Shown here piece by piece: positions 15,536-24,213 of a stretch of 64,000 nucleotides of DNA; positions within the stretch are counted from its first letter, which is position 1; every line of letters starts with the position of its first letter. The notes beneath the pieces were generated by a model, which saw only the letters and a program-made list of their open reading frames with translations, had not been told where the DNA came from and made no database searches. The translations under genes and the position numbers were made by a program. The DNA is from Skermanella rosea (GTDB taxonomy: Bacteria > Pseudomonadota > Alphaproteobacteria > Azospirillales > Azospirillaceae), in NCBI RefSeq assembly GCF_016806835.2, contig NZ_CP086111.1, forward strand, positions 5,449,471 through 5,513,470. Reading direction: 5' to 3'.

Positions 15536-16693
15536 ATGCGGGAGCTTGGGTTGGCCATACAGACCCTGTTCGCCGACCTGGAGCAGCGCAGCCTGGACGC
15601 CGAGTTCGATGCGGCTTTCCCTGCCACCGGAAGCTTCTCGAAGAAGGAACGCAAAGGCCGTGGCTACTGGTATTTCCAGGGCTACGAGGATCGCCAGCGC
15701 TACAGCCGCTATGTCGGTCCGGCCGACGACCCGGCGATTGCGGCCCGCGTCGAACGGTTCCGTGACCTGAAGGCGGATTTCACAGAACGGCGGCGGATGG
15801 TCTCCGCCCTCAAGGCCGCCGGATTGCCGGCACCCGATGCCTTCACCGGCGACCTCGCCGAAGCCCTGTCGCAGGCCGGCCTGTTCCGCCTCCGGGGTGT
15901 CCTGGTCGGCACGCTGGCGTTCCAATGCTATGCCGGAATGCTCGGCGTACGGCTTCCCGCCGCCCATCTACGCACCGGCGACATGGACATCGCCCAGTTC
16001 CACTCGGTATCCATTTCGATCGAGGACAGTTTGCCGCCTATCCTGGACGTGCTCCGGCAGGTCGACCCCGGCTTCCAGGAAGTGCCGCATCAGGCCGACG
16101 CCCGACAGGCCACGGCGTTTCGGAACCGCAAAGGCTTCCTGGTGGAGTTCCTGGTGCCCAACACCGGCAAGGACGAGCACCAGGGCAAGCCTGCCGCCAT
16201 GCCGGCCCTGGGCGGAGCCGCCGCCCAACCCCTGCGGTTCCTCGACTTCCTGATCCATGCGCCGGTCCGGTCCGTGTTGCTTCACGCCGGCGGCGTCTCC
16301 GTCCGGGTACCAGCGCCCGAGCGGTACGCGGTCCATAAGCTGATCGTCGCGGCACGGCGGCGCGCCGACCCGGGCGGACGGCTGAAAGCGGACAAGGATG
16401 TCGCCCAGGCCGGAATCCTGATCGAGGCCATGGCTCCCAGGCGTCACCATGATCTCGCCGACGCCTGGATCGAGGCATGGTCGCGGGGACCGAAATGGCG
16501 GAGCGCCCTGGTCGAAGGGCTGTCCCGGCTACCGAACGAGCAATGGGAAATGCTGGCCGCCGCCATCCGGCGGGCCGGCGGGAGACGGGGGATCAAGGCG
16601 GAGGACGTGGGCTTCCTGAAAGACGGACCTGTCGGCGCGGGAACGGCGGGCGATGGCTCTCATCCGCCGTCCGAACCGGGTTCTTCGCGCTAG
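15536..16693 (+). CDS. GSU2403-type nucleotidyltransferase-fold protein (NTP_transf_8)
   Basis: The 385-residue protein has a helical N-terminus (ELGLAIQTLFADLEQRSLDA), a KGRGYWYFQGYE segment, and a nucleotidyltransferase-like core (GVLVGTLAFQCYAGMLGVRL, then TGDMDIAQF, the likely metal-binding DxD) and VEFLVPN with PERYAVHKLIV further on. This is the pattern I recall for the NTP_transf_8/GSU2403 family. Its substrate is unknown; members often sit with accessory or defence genes. Start 15536 has a GGAGG site close by, whereas the upstream ATG at 15488 does not. The last four bases overlap the end of the convergent App1 gene. Confidence 0.75.
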   Translation: MRELGLAIQTLFADLEQRSLDAEFDAAFPATGSFSKKERKGRGYWYFQGYEDRQRYSRYVGPADDPAIAARVERFRDLKADFTERRRMVSALKAAGLPAPDAFTGDLAEALSQAGLFRLRGVLVGTLAFQCYAGMLGVRLPAAHLRTGDMDIAQFHSVSISIEDSLPPILDVLRQVDPGFQEVPHQADARQATAFRNRKGFLVEFLVPNTGKDEHQGKPAAMPALGGAAAQPLRFLDFLIHAPVRSVLLHAGGVSVRVPAPERYAVHKLIVAARRRADPGGRLKADKDVAQAGILIEAMAPRRHHDLADAWIEAWSRGPKWRSALVEGLSRLPNEQWEMLAAAIRRAGGRRGIKAEDVGFLKDGPVGAGTAGDGSHPPSEPGSSR

Positions 16694-17949
16694 CTTCGTC
16701 GCCGGCTCGTCGGCTCCACGACCAGGTTCGGCGGAGCGGCGTCCTGGTCGGCGCCCTCGGCCGTGACGGTCCGGCGCAGGTCGCGGCGCGATATGCTCCG
16801 CATCGGTCCCGGAGCGGCCCCGCCGGCCGTCCCGGAAGCGATCTCCGCGCGGACCGCCGCTGTGGCCTCCGGAGTCATCAGGCCCAGGCCGGCGGCGTGC
16901 TCGGCCATCGCGAGGCTGTCGGCGGCCAGGACCATGCTGCTTCCGGCCGCCGTGACCGCCTTCGCCAGTTCCTCGATCTCGGCGATCCTGGCCTCGTCGC
17001 GCGACACGTTTCGGATATAGACGGCCAGCACCCGGCCGGGGTGCTCGTCCACGATCCGGCGGTAGACCTCCGGGTCGTGCTGGCCGCTGTCGCCGACCAG
17101 GACGAACGGCAGGTCCTTGTAGAGCCGCAGCATGTTGCCGATCAGCTCGCGCTTGTGGTCCTCGGCCTTGCGCGGCAGCGGGCTTTTCCAGGTGATGCCC
17201 CATTCCCGCAGGAACAGCACCGGACCCACGGGAATGCCGTGCATCCGGAAGAACTCGTCCAGCACGTCGTAGATCCCCCAGGGAGCGCGGGACACGTAGA
17301 GCATCGGGTTCCGCTCGTCGCCGCCGGCCCCGTCGTGGAGCGCGCGGTACAGGGCCGCCGCTCCCGGAAAGGCCACCCGGTTCTCGGCGTCCTGGACGAA
17401 CAGCCGCCACAGCATCTTCAGCTTGCCGGCCACGCCGGTGAACATCACGGTGTCGTCGATGTCGCTGATCACCACGTAGCGGCAGCGTTCCGGCGGGACG
17501 AAGATGTCGGCCCGGGCGTGGACCGGCTCAGGCTGGTCCAGCAGCAGGTCCATGGGCCGCCAGGACTCCCCGGACGGCGGCAGCGGCTGGTGCCGTAGAT
17601 GCACCCTGAAATAGCCGTCCTTGTCGGTCTCGACCCGCTGCTCGGCCCCGCCGAACCGGGCGGTCACCGTGGCCCCGGCGACCGCGCGCCGCGCGATCCG
17701 GCGGCCGATGTCCCGCAGGTGGTCGGCGATGTCCTCCTCGCCGCCGCCGTGCTGGGTGCGCGACTGCTTGAAGACCCTGCCGATCAGGAAGACTTCTTCC
17801 CGCGAGCCGTAGCCCCGGTAGGGCTGGAGCACCACCCCGCGCTTGCCGTGAGCGGTACGCACCGGCCGGGCCGCCAGATTCAGGATCCGCGACGCCGCCC
17901 GCCTCCATTTCCTCGTCCTGCCGCCCCTGGCCTCGCCGCCTGCCGTCAT
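16690..17949 (-). CDS. App1-like phosphatidate phosphatase domain protein
   Basis: The core motif VVISDIDDTVMFTG at about residue 160 is the DxDxT/V nucleophile motif of App1 (HAD-like phosphatidate phosphatase), followed by PMLYVSRAPWGIYD and FVLVGDSGQHDPEVY. The N-terminal 120 residues form the accessory beta domain (VVLQPYRGYGSREEVFLIGR, then VTARFGG) typical of the family. The first 20 residues are basic and rich in Arg and Gly, without a clear signal peptide. ATG 17949 is preceded by GGAGA; an upstream ATG at 17982 is possible. It may act on membrane phospholipids. Confidence 0.82.
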   Translation of the reverse strand: MTAGGEARGGRTRKWRRAASRILNLAARPVRTAHGKRGVVLQPYRGYGSREEVFLIGRVFKQSRTQHGGGEEDIADHLRDIGRRIARRAVAGATVTARFGGAEQRVETDKDGYFRVHLRHQPLPPSGESWRPMDLLLDQPEPVHARADIFVPPERCRYVVISDIDDTVMFTGVAGKLKMLWRLFVQDAENRVAFPGAAALYRALHDGAGGDERNPMLYVSRAPWGIYDVLDEFFRMHGIPVGPVLFLREWGITWKSPLPRKAEDHKRELIGNMLRLYKDLPFVLVGDSGQHDPEVYRRIVDEHPGRVLAVYIRNVSRDEARIAEIEELAKAVTAAGSSMVLAADSLAMAEHAAGLGLMTPEATAAVRAEIASGTAGGAAPGPMRSISRRDLRRTVTAEGADQDAAPPNLVVEPTSRRRS

Positions 17950-18085
17950 GGTCCGTCTCCGCCGATCCGCCGTTACCATCAATGGCCGGATAGACGAAAC
18001 ATTCCCGGGATGATCCTGTTTCCATCGCCTCTGTAAATCGGCGGGCGGGCTTCGTACCTATGGTTAAACCTCAGAGGAACCAGAG

Positions 18086-18397
18086 ATGCCAAAGCCCGTG
18101 GTCGTGACGATCCCCCACCAGCTCGGACGCGAGGAGGCCAAGCGGCGCCTGCAGGACGGCATGGGGCAGGTGCGCTCCCAGCTCGCCGGCGTGGGTGCCT
18201 CGGTGGAGGACCACTGGTCGGAGAACCAGATGCGCTTCGAGGTCGCCGTCCTGGCCCAGACCATCGGCGGCCGGATCGACGTTCAGGACGACCTGGTCCG
18301 GCTGGAAGTGGACCTGCCCTGGGTGCTCGCCATGCTGGCCGAGAAGATCACCGGCCGGATCGCCAAGCAGGGGACCCTAATGCTCACCAAGGGCTGA
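18086..18397 (+). CDS. Polyhydroxyalkanoic acid system family protein
   Basis: The 103-residue protein (VTIPHQLGREEAKRRLQDGM, WSENQMRFEVAVLAQTIGG, LPWVLAMLAEKITGRIA) matches the small family annotated as polyhydroxyalkanoate system protein (putative granule-associated/regulatory). Length is typical. The function is not established biochemically. A phasin gene later in the window agrees with a PHA-accumulating host. The ATG is preceded by AGAGGAACCAGAG. Confidence 0.8.
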   Translation: MPKPVVVTIPHQLGREEAKRRLQDGMGQVRSQLAGVGASVEDHWSENQMRFEVAVLAQTIGGRIDVQDDLVRLEVDLPWVLAMLAEKITGRIAKQGTLMLTKG

Positions 18398-18418
18398 CCC
18401 CAAGGGCTTGGCGGGGAC

Positions 18419-18436
18419 CGGGCCGCCTCAGGCCCG
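18419..18436. terminator. Hairpin between convergent genes
   Basis: CGGGCC, loop GCCTCA, GGCCCG sits between the ends of the PHA-system gene and the SYLF lipoprotein gene and overlaps the latter's stop. It lacks a T-run, so its strength as a terminator is uncertain. Confidence 0.35.
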
Positions 18437-19123
18437 GCGGGCCGCCAAGTTGCGCAGGGGCTCAGCCTGCGGGTTGGAGACGGTGCGGCTCACCAGGATG
18501 TCCACCGGACGCACGGCGCGGCCGTAATAGGCGGCGTTCCAGGCGTCCCGCGTCGTGATCACCGAGCCGTCCAGGCTGATCCCGCCATAGAGCCCCCGCG
18601 AGCGCGAGAAGGCCAGGATGTCCGACGTCGCGACCCGGGCGCCGGCCCCGACCGGCCCGGCCGCCACGCCGACGTCGGCGCCCAGCTTGAGGCTGTTGCC
18701 GAGCATCGCGTCGCGGCCCCGCACGCTGCGGATCATCAGGATCACCTCCGCGACCTCGGCCCCGGCCTGAAGCCCCACGCTGCCCGCCGCCACCGTATAG
18801 AAGGCGGGATAGCTCCAGCTGCCGCCCTCGCTGTCGCGGGTGATCAGCACCCCGTTGCCGCCGGCCCCGCCGAAGACGAAGCCGGCGCGCAGGAAGGTCG
18901 GCACGATCAGCAGGCCCTGGGCCGCCGGCAGGTTGTCGCGGAACCAGGTCATGTCCGGGTCGCGCGTGAAGTTGGACAGGGTCGTCGTCGCGGCGGCGAC
19001 CAGGTCGGCGGGCGCCTCCTCGGTCCGCGGCTCGACCGACGAGCAGCCCGCGACGATCAGGGAGACCGCGGCCCCCCGGGTTCCCAGCACCAGAAAACAG
19101 CGGCGTGACAGAGTGGCATGCAT
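18428..19123 (-). CDS. SYLF/YSC84-domain lipoprotein
   Basis: The 231-residue protein has a lipoprotein signal (RRCFLVLGTRGAAVSLIVAG followed by Cys, lipobox VAGC). The mature part matches the SYLF (YSC84) lipid-binding domain: GLLIVPTFLRAGFVFGGAGG, WSYPAFYTVAAGSVGLQAGA, DVGVAAGPVG and YGGISLDGSVI. It is probably anchored in the periplasm-facing side of a membrane. Start 19123 is chosen for its GGAGGAG site and because it opens the signal peptide directly. It follows the modE-like gene on the same strand at 53 bases and might be cotranscribed with it. Confidence 0.85.
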   Translation of the reverse strand: MHATLSRRCFLVLGTRGAAVSLIVAGCSSVEPRTEEAPADLVAAATTTLSNFTRDPDMTWFRDNLPAAQGLLIVPTFLRAGFVFGGAGGNGVLITRDSEGGSWSYPAFYTVAAGSVGLQAGAEVAEVILMIRSVRGRDAMLGNSLKLGADVGVAAGPVGAGARVATSDILAFSRSRGLYGGISLDGSVITTRDAWNAAYYGRAVRPVDILVSRTVSNPQAEPLRNLAARRA

Positions 19124-19176
19124 GACGGCTTCTCCTCCCGCTTGAGTGACCGATGACGGCGATTGTGCCGGGACCG

Positions 19177-19653
19177 TCAGTTCGGACGGCCCGCCGGCTG
19201 CTTCGACAGGCTGCGCTGCATCGCCTTGCGGCCGTCGCAGTCGCGCTCCTGCTCGCCCCGTTCCGATCCGTCTTCGGGAACGGGGCAATCCCGTGGCGTC
19301 GCCGGGGCATCGCCGCCGGCCACGACCTCGTCCTGGAGGGCCGTCATGTGGCGGGCCAGGGCGTCATGCGCCTCGGCCTCCATCTCGCGGTAGTGGCGGA
19401 TGACGCTGTCGCCGAACGCGGTCAGGCCGGCGCCGCCGCCCTTGCGGCCGCCGACCATGGCGTTCACCACCGGATGGCGGAAGGTCTGGTTGAGATCGTC
19501 CACCAGCAGCCAAGCGCGCCGGTAGGACATGTCCAGCTCGCGCGCGGCGCTGGAGATCGACCCGCAGCGCCGGATCGCCTCCAGCAGCGCCACCTTCCCC
19601 GGCCCCAGCGAACCTTCCGGCTCGAAATCTATGCGCAGCCTCAGCTTCGCCAT
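19177..19653 (-). CDS. modE: ModE-type winged-helix regulator without molybdate-binding domains
   Basis: Residues 20-110 form the LysR/ModE-type DNA-binding domain: VALLEAIRRCGSISSAAREL, DMSYRRAWLLVDDLN, VVNAMVGGRKGGGAGLTAFG. This is the N-terminal half of ModE. The two MOP/TOBE molybdate-binding domains are missing and the tail (about 45 residues) is charged and probably disordered, so molybdate sensing must be indirect or absent. It is the last gene of the leftward modABC run, 62 bases after modC, and is the natural candidate to bind the dyad upstream of modA. Confidence 0.82.
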   Translation of the reverse strand: MAKLRLRIDFEPEGSLGPGKVALLEAIRRCGSISSAARELDMSYRRAWLLVDDLNQTFRHPVVNAMVGGRKGGGAGLTAFGDSVIRHYREMEAEAHDALARHMTALQDEVVAGGDAPATPRDCPVPEDGSERGEQERDCDGRKAMQRSLSKQPAGRPN

Positions 19654-19715
19654 GGCGGTTGATTCCTCAACTCTGTTCTTGGTCCTTCTACCCCAACGTC
19701 ACCCTGCACGGCACC

Positions 19716-20825
19716 CTACAAGGCGACGCTTCGTCCCGCCGGACCGGGAAAGACCCGGTCGAAGGCGACGCTCTTGACCAGCGCGAAGACCGGCGTGCCG
19801 ACCCCCAGGCCCAGCCGATCGACCGAATGGCGGGTGACCCGCGCCAGCAGGAACGATCCACCGATGTCGATCCTGACGTCCCGCGACGGTCCGGCCGCCT
19901 CGCCCAGTTCGACGATACGCCCTTCCAGCATATTGTGCACGCTGATCCGCGAGGGCGGCTCCAGCGCCAGGATCACATCGCGCGCCTGGATGCGCACCCG
20001 GAGCGGCTGGCCGACGGCGAGGTCGAGCAAGGGCACCGTCAGGGTTCCGCCGGGAAACCGCAGCTCGGTCAGCCCGGTGGCCGGGTCGTGGCCGGCGACG
20101 GTGGTGTCCAGCACGGCCCCGGCTTCCAACCCGCCGATCACGGCGCCCACGTCCAGCCGCACAGACAATTCCGCCACCGTGCCGGCCGCCTTCACCCGCC
20201 CGTCGGCCACCAGGACCAGGGTGGTGGCGAGCCTCACCACCTCGTCGACCGAATGGCTGACGAACACGATGGGGATGTTCAGCTCGTCCCGCAGGCGCTC
20301 GATATAGGGCAGGATCTCCGCCTTGCGCTCCGCGTCGAGGGAAGCCAGCGGCTCGTCCATCAGCAGGATGCGCGGCTGGGCCAGCAGCGCTCGGCCGACC
20401 GCGACCCGCTGCTTCTCGCCGCCCGACAGGCTGTAGGGCCGGCGCCTCAGCAGCCCGCCGATGCCCAGCAGGTCCACCACCGGCTCCAGCGCGATGCGCC
20501 GCTCCTCCTTCGGCACCCGGCGCATGCCGTAGAGCAGGTTGTCCTGAACCGACATGTGCGGGAACAGGCGCGAGTCCTGGAACACGTACCCGGTCCGCCG
20601 CCGCTCGGCCGGCACGTCGATCCGCCGCGCGCTGTCGAACAGCGCGGCGCCGTCCAGCAGGATATGCCCGGCGTCCGGCCTCGCGAGGCCGGCGATGGCG
20701 TTGATGACGGAACTCTTGCCCGACCCGCTCCGCCCGAACAGGGCGGTGACGCCCCGGCTCGGCGCCTGGAACCTGATATCCAGGTCGAAGGCCCCTTGCC
20801 GCCGCCGGATCGCCACGTCGAGCAT
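19716..20825 (-). CDS. modC: Molybdate ABC transporter ATP-binding protein ModC
   Basis: ABC ATPase of 369 residues. Walker A is GRSGSGKS at about 32-39, the signature motif LSGGEKQR at about 127-134, Walker B ILLMDEP at about 149-155 and the switch His in VFVSHS at about 188. The C-terminal 65 residues form a TOBE/MOP domain (NMLEGRIVELGEAAG, LLARVTRHSVDRL) as in ModC. It powers import of molybdate bound by ModA through ModB. Start 20825 begins the conserved LDVAIRRRQG; the frame is open upstream only because it runs through the inverted repeat separating it from modB. Confidence 0.93.
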   Translation of the reverse strand: MLDVAIRRRQGAFDLDIRFQAPSRGVTALFGRSGSGKSSVINAIAGLARPDAGHILLDGAALFDSARRIDVPAERRRTGYVFQDSRLFPHMSVQDNLLYGMRRVPKEERRIALEPVVDLLGIGGLLRRRPYSLSGGEKQRVAVGRALLAQPRILLMDEPLASLDAERKAEILPYIERLRDELNIPIVFVSHSVDEVVRLATTLVLVADGRVKAAGTVAELSVRLDVGAVIGGLEAGAVLDTTVAGHDPATGLTELRFPGGTLTVPLLDLAVGQPLRVRIQARDVILALEPPSRISVHNMLEGRIVELGEAAGPSRDVRIDIGGSFLLARVTRHSVDRLGLGVGTPVFALVKSVAFDRVFPGPAGRSVAL

Positions 20826-20872
20826 GCTTCTGTGTTCCCTGGAGAGTTGAGTGATGGTTGAGTGCTTTGTTG

Positions 20873-21009
20873 GGCCACAGATGGACGCAGATAAACACAG
20901 ATAAGAACACAAATAATAAATATGTTCATCATAATGACAGGGATAATATATTCCATACTATGGTTATTATATCTTTCTTATCTGTGTTTATCTGCGTCCA
21001 TCTGTGGCC
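20873..21009. repeat. 35-base perfect inverted repeat between modB and modC
   Basis: The arms 20873-20907 and 20975-21009 are exact reverse complements, beginning GGCCACAGATGGACGCAG. The loop is 67 AT-rich bases, unlike anything nearby. Each arm contains CAGAT repeated with a period of about 10 bases (ACAGAT, GCAGAT, ACAGAT). Sequences of the CACAGAT type recur in intergenic regions of many bacteria, so this looks like a MITE- or REP-like insertion. It separates otherwise tightly packed mod genes and could form a long hairpin in the modABC mRNA. Confidence 0.9.
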
Positions 21010-21017
21010 AAAAACCT

Positions 21018-21707
21018 TTAAAACCGGCCCATCATCCGGCGTACGCGGCGGCCCAGGTACTCGGACAGGATCAGGGCGCCCAGCGACAGGCCGAAGGACA
21101 GGGCCACAAGCCGCGCCGCCTCCGCATCGCCGTCCGGCGTCTGCGTGGCGGTGTAGATCGCCAGCGGCAGGGTCCGGGTCTCGCCCGGGATGTTCGACAC
21201 GAAGGTGATCGTCGCGCCGAACTCTCCCAGGCTCGCGGCGAACGCCAGCACGGCGCCCGACAGGATGCCCGGCAGCATCAGCGGCAGGGTGATGGTCAGG
21301 AACCGGTCGAGCGGGCCGGCTCCCAGCGTCCGGGCCGCGGCTTCCAGCCCGGTGTCGATCGCCTCGATCGCCTGCCGGATCGCCCGAACCATCAGCGGGA
21401 AGGCCATGACGCCAGCCGCGACCGAGGCGCCGGCGGAGGTGAAGATCAGCCGGATGCCGAAGGTCTCCAACAGCCACGACCCGATCGGCCCGCGCGTTCC
21501 CAGCGTCACCAGCAGCAGGTACCCGATCACAACCGGCGGCAGCACCAGCGGCATATGGATGATGCCGTCGAACAGCGACTTCCCCCAGAAATCGGCACGG
21601 GCCAGGATGAAGCCGGCCAGGATCGCGAAGGGCAGCACGGCCAGCGTGCTCCAGGTCGCGACCCACAGGCTCAGGCTCAGCGCCTCGATCTCCAGGGGGG
21701 TCAGCAT
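21018..21707 (-). CDS. modB: Molybdate ABC transporter permease ModB
   Basis: Membrane permease of 229 residues with about five hydrophobic segments, starting MLTPLEIEALSLSLWVATWS. It contains the family stretch PLVLPPVVIGYLLL and the cytoplasmic EAA-loop region AARTLGAGPLDRFLTITLPL that contacts ModC. It ends with a basic tail. ATG 21707 follows the modA stop by 8 bases, which fits an operon modA-modB-modC. A longer upstream frame exists only as a shadow of modA. Confidence 0.93.
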   Translation of the reverse strand: MLTPLEIEALSLSLWVATWSTLAVLPFAILAGFILARADFWGKSLFDGIIHMPLVLPPVVIGYLLLVTLGTRGPIGSWLLETFGIRLIFTSAGASVAAGVMAFPLMVRAIRQAIEAIDTGLEAAARTLGAGPLDRFLTITLPLMLPGILSGAVLAFAASLGEFGATITFVSNIPGETRTLPLAIYTATQTPDGDAEAARLVALSFGLSLGALILSEYLGRRVRRMMGRF

Positions 21708-21715
21708 CCGCCTTG

Positions 21716-22531
21716 TCAGCCCTGGGTGGCGGGGGCCGGGGTGAAGCCGTATTTCCGGAACACGTCGAACGCATCGGGCGACTTCAGGAAGGCGAGGAAG
21801 GCGGCGGCGTCGGGCGCCTTGCTCCCCGCGGTCAGGGCCGCCGGGTAGATGATGGCGGGATAGCTGTCGGCCGGGAAGGCGCCGACGATCTCCACGCCCT
21901 TGTCGATCCTGGCGTCGGTTTCGTACACGATGCCGTACAGGGCCTCGCCGCGCGACACGAAGGCCAGGGCCGAGCGGACGCTTTCGGCCCGGACCAGCTT
22001 CGGCTCGACCTTGTCCCACACGCCCAGGTGCGTCAGCGCCGCCTTGGCATACCTGCCGACCGGCACGCTGTTCGGCTCGCCGGTCGCCAGCCGGCTCTCG
22101 CCCAGCCGCTGCAGGATCGGGAAATTCCCCTTTTCGATGGTGATCGGGCTGGCGACCGCCTTGGGGGCGATCAGCACCAGCCGGTTGCCCAGCAGGTTGG
22201 CGCGGCTCTCCGGCCTGATCAGGTCGCGCTTGGCAAGATAGTCCATCCAGTCCAGGTCGGCGGAGATGAAGATATCGGCGGGGGCCTGCTGCTCGATCTG
22301 CTTGGCGAGCGCCGAGCTGGCGGCGAAGGACAGGCCGACCTTGTTGCCCGTCGTCCGCTCGTAAAGCTTCGCCACCTCCTCCAGGCTGTCCTTGAGGCTG
22401 GCCGCGGCCATCACGAGCGTGTTCTGGGCATGGGCCGACGGTGCCGTCGCGACGCCGAAAGCGATCAGGGCGGCGGTGAGGGTCGCGGCGAGGAAGGTGC
22501 GCCGGTTCGGAAAGGCTGCCGTGATCTTCAT
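21716..22531 (-). CDS. modA: Molybdate-binding periplasmic protein ModA
   Basis: The 271-residue protein has a signal peptide (RRTFLAATLTAALIAFG to SAHA-Q). The mature sequence shows the ModA landmarks: LVMAAASLKDSLEEVAKLYE, GLSFAASSALAKQIEQQAPA, DIFISADLDWMDYL, VPVGRYAKAAL and GIVYETDA. It captures molybdate in the periplasm for ModBC. Start 22531 opens the signal peptide. It is first in the leftward mod operon and is divergent from moeA across 109 bases that contain a ModE-like dyad. Confidence 0.95.
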   Translation of the reverse strand: MKITAAFPNRRTFLAATLTAALIAFGVATAPSAHAQNTLVMAAASLKDSLEEVAKLYERTTGNKVGLSFAASSALAKQIEQQAPADIFISADLDWMDYLAKRDLIRPESRANLLGNRLVLIAPKAVASPITIEKGNFPILQRLGESRLATGEPNSVPVGRYAKAALTHLGVWDKVEPKLVRAESVRSALAFVSRGEALYGIVYETDARIDKGVEIVGAFPADSYPAIIYPAALTAGSKAPDAAAFLAFLKSPDAFDVFRKYGFTPAPATQG

Positions 22532-22552
22532 GACCGATGCCCTTTCAGGAGA

Positions 22553-22574
22553 GTTGTATCCGTCCATATACAAC
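22553..22574. promoter_or_regulatory. ModE-box-like dyad between modA and moeA
   Basis: GTTGTAT (22553-22559) and ATACAAC (22568-22574) are exact inverted copies with an 8-base spacer, followed by GAAAAAAG. The architecture resembles known molybdenum boxes (TATA-containing half-sites in dyad). Its position between divergent modABC and moeA genes suggests one site governs both, probably by the ModE-type protein in the same operon. Confidence 0.6.
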
Positions 22575-22640
22575 GAAAAAAGCGCACCTTGTAAACTCCT
22601 TTCCCGTGCCGCCCCGGTGCCGCCGCTGTACGATAAGGCC

Positions 22641-23840
22641 ATGACGGCGCCTGAAACCATTCCCGATCCGACGTTCCGCCCGCGCATGCGGGGATTCGCC
22701 GCGCGCGCCGGCCTGGAGCAGGCCTGGGCCTGGATCGACGCCCGATCCTCCGCGCGCGCCGCCGAAACGGTCGAAACCCGGGAGGCGGTGGACCGCCACG
22801 CCGCGTCCGACATCGCCGCCGAATGCGACCTGCCGCCGGCCGACCGGGTCGCGGCGGACGGCTTCGCGGTCCGCGCCGCCGACACGGTGGGCGCGTCCGA
22901 CTACAACCCGATCCCGCTGGAGCTCACGGGTGAGCCGATGGCGGTGTCGGTCGGCGATGCCGTGCCGCCCGGCACCGACGCGGTGGCCGCGGTCGATCAG
23001 ATCCGTTCCGATTTCGGAATGATCGAGCTGGTGGCTTCCGTCGCCGAGGGTGAAGGGATCGAGCGGCGCGGCGACGATGTCGGGGCCGGAACAATCGTCC
23101 TGGCGGCAGGAAGGCGGATCCGCGCGTCCGATGCCGCCCTGTTGGCGGCCCTTGGCATCGACACGGTCGCTGTGGTGCGCCGCCCCGTGGTCCGCATCGT
23201 CCCGGTCGGCCGTGACGTTGGGAACGGCGGCGATCTCAACTCACCGATGCTGGCGGCGCTGGTCGAGCGGGACGGCGGCATCGCCGACCGCCGCCCCGCC
23301 GTGCCCGACGACCTCATCGCTCTCGGTGCCGCGCTGGCCGAACCCGGCGCGGACCTGATCCTGCTGGCGGGCGGCAGCGGCCTCGGCGGGACGGACCGGT
23401 CCGCCGAGGCGCTGGCCGCCGCCGGGTCGCTCGACATCCACGGCGTCGCCCTGCGTCCGGCCGACAGCCTGGCGCTGGGGATGGCCGGCGGCACTCCGGT
23501 CGTGATCCTGCCCGGCCGCCCGGCCCGCTGCTTCGCGGGGTACGAGGCGGTGGCCGGGCGGGCGGTCCGGCGGATGGCCGGCGGCGATCCCGGTTTCCCG
23601 TTCCCGCAGGCGACGCTGGTCACGGCGCGCAAGATCGTCTCGCCCGGCGGCTGGAGCGACTTCTGCCGGGTCCGCCTGGCGGGGGAGGGTCGGGTCGAGC
23701 CGATCGGGTCCGGCGGCCTCGCCAGCCTGTCGTCGGTCGTCCGCGCCGACGGTTTCGTGCTGGTGCCCGCCGACCGCGAAGGGTACCCGGCCGGCAGCAC
23801 CGTCACCGTCCACCTGTTCGATCCCGGCGCCGGGGCCTGA
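22641..23840 (+). CDS. moeA: MoeA-like molybdopterin molybdenumtransferase
   Basis: The 399-residue protein matches MoeA in domain order: an N-terminal segment with [20 protein letters not shown] (the conserved DG.A....D motif), [18 protein letters not shown], and the MogA-like domain with [43 protein letters not shown] and [11 protein letters not shown]. MoeA inserts molybdenum into adenylated molybdopterin. Several positions differ from the canonical GG(T/V)S and KPG motifs (ALRPAD instead of ALKPGK), so it may be a divergent paralogue. ATG 22641 begins the aligned region; the frame is open further upstream over the mod control region. Confidence 0.82.
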   Translation: MTAPETIPDPTFRPRMRGFAARAGLEQAWAWIDARSSARAAETVETREAVDRHAASDIAAECDLPPADRVAADGFAVRAADTVGASDYNPIPLELTGEPMAVSVGDAVPPGTDAVAAVDQIRSDFGMIELVASVAEGEGIERRGDDVGAGTIVLAAGRRIRASDAALLAALGIDTVAVVRRPVVRIVPVGRDVGNGGDLNSPMLAALVERDGGIADRRPAVPDDLIALGAALAEPGADLILLAGGSGLGGTDRSAEALAAAGSLDIHGVALRPADSLALGMAGGTPVVILPGRPARCFAGYEAVAGRAVRRMAGGDPGFPFPQATLVTARKIVSPGGWSDFCRVRLAGEGRVEPIGSGGLASLSSVVRADGFVLVPADREGYPAGSTVTVHLFDPGAGA

Positions 23841-23848
23841 CCGGTATC

Positions 23849-24178
23849 ATGGCGGCCACGTTCCTGCTCTACGCCGGCGCGGCGCTGGCCGAGATCGCGG
23901 GCTGCTTCTCCTTCTGGGCCTGGGCGCGTCTCGGCAAGTCCGTCCTCTGGCTGCTGCCGGGAATGGCCAGCCTCGCCGCCTTCGCCTGGATCCTGACCCG
24001 GATCGACGCCGATTTCGCCGGCCGTGCCTATGCGGCCTATGGTGGGGTATATATCGCGGCGTCGCTGGGCTGGCTGTGGGCGGTGGAGGGCGCGCGTCCG
24101 GACCGCTGGGACCTGGCCGGCACGGCCCTGTGCCTGGCCGGGGCCGCGGTCATCCTGTTCGGACCCCGGAACGTCTGA
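23849..24178 (+). CDS. ynfA: YnfA family inner-membrane protein
   Basis: The 109-residue protein has four hydrophobic segments and the UPF0060/YnfA signature: [56 protein letters not shown]. It resembles small multidrug transporter-like folds; its physiological substrate is not established. It starts 8 bases after the moeA stop, so it is almost certainly cotranscribed with the molybdenum genes, an unusual place for it. Confidence 0.9.
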   Translation: MAATFLLYAGAALAEIAGCFSFWAWARLGKSVLWLLPGMASLAAFAWILTRIDADFAGRAYAAYGGVYIAASLGWLWAVEGARPDRWDLAGTALCLAGAAVILFGPRNV

Positions 24179-24213
24179 GGCGGCGTGCGTGAAGTTGGTT
24201 TTCCCAGAGGTGA

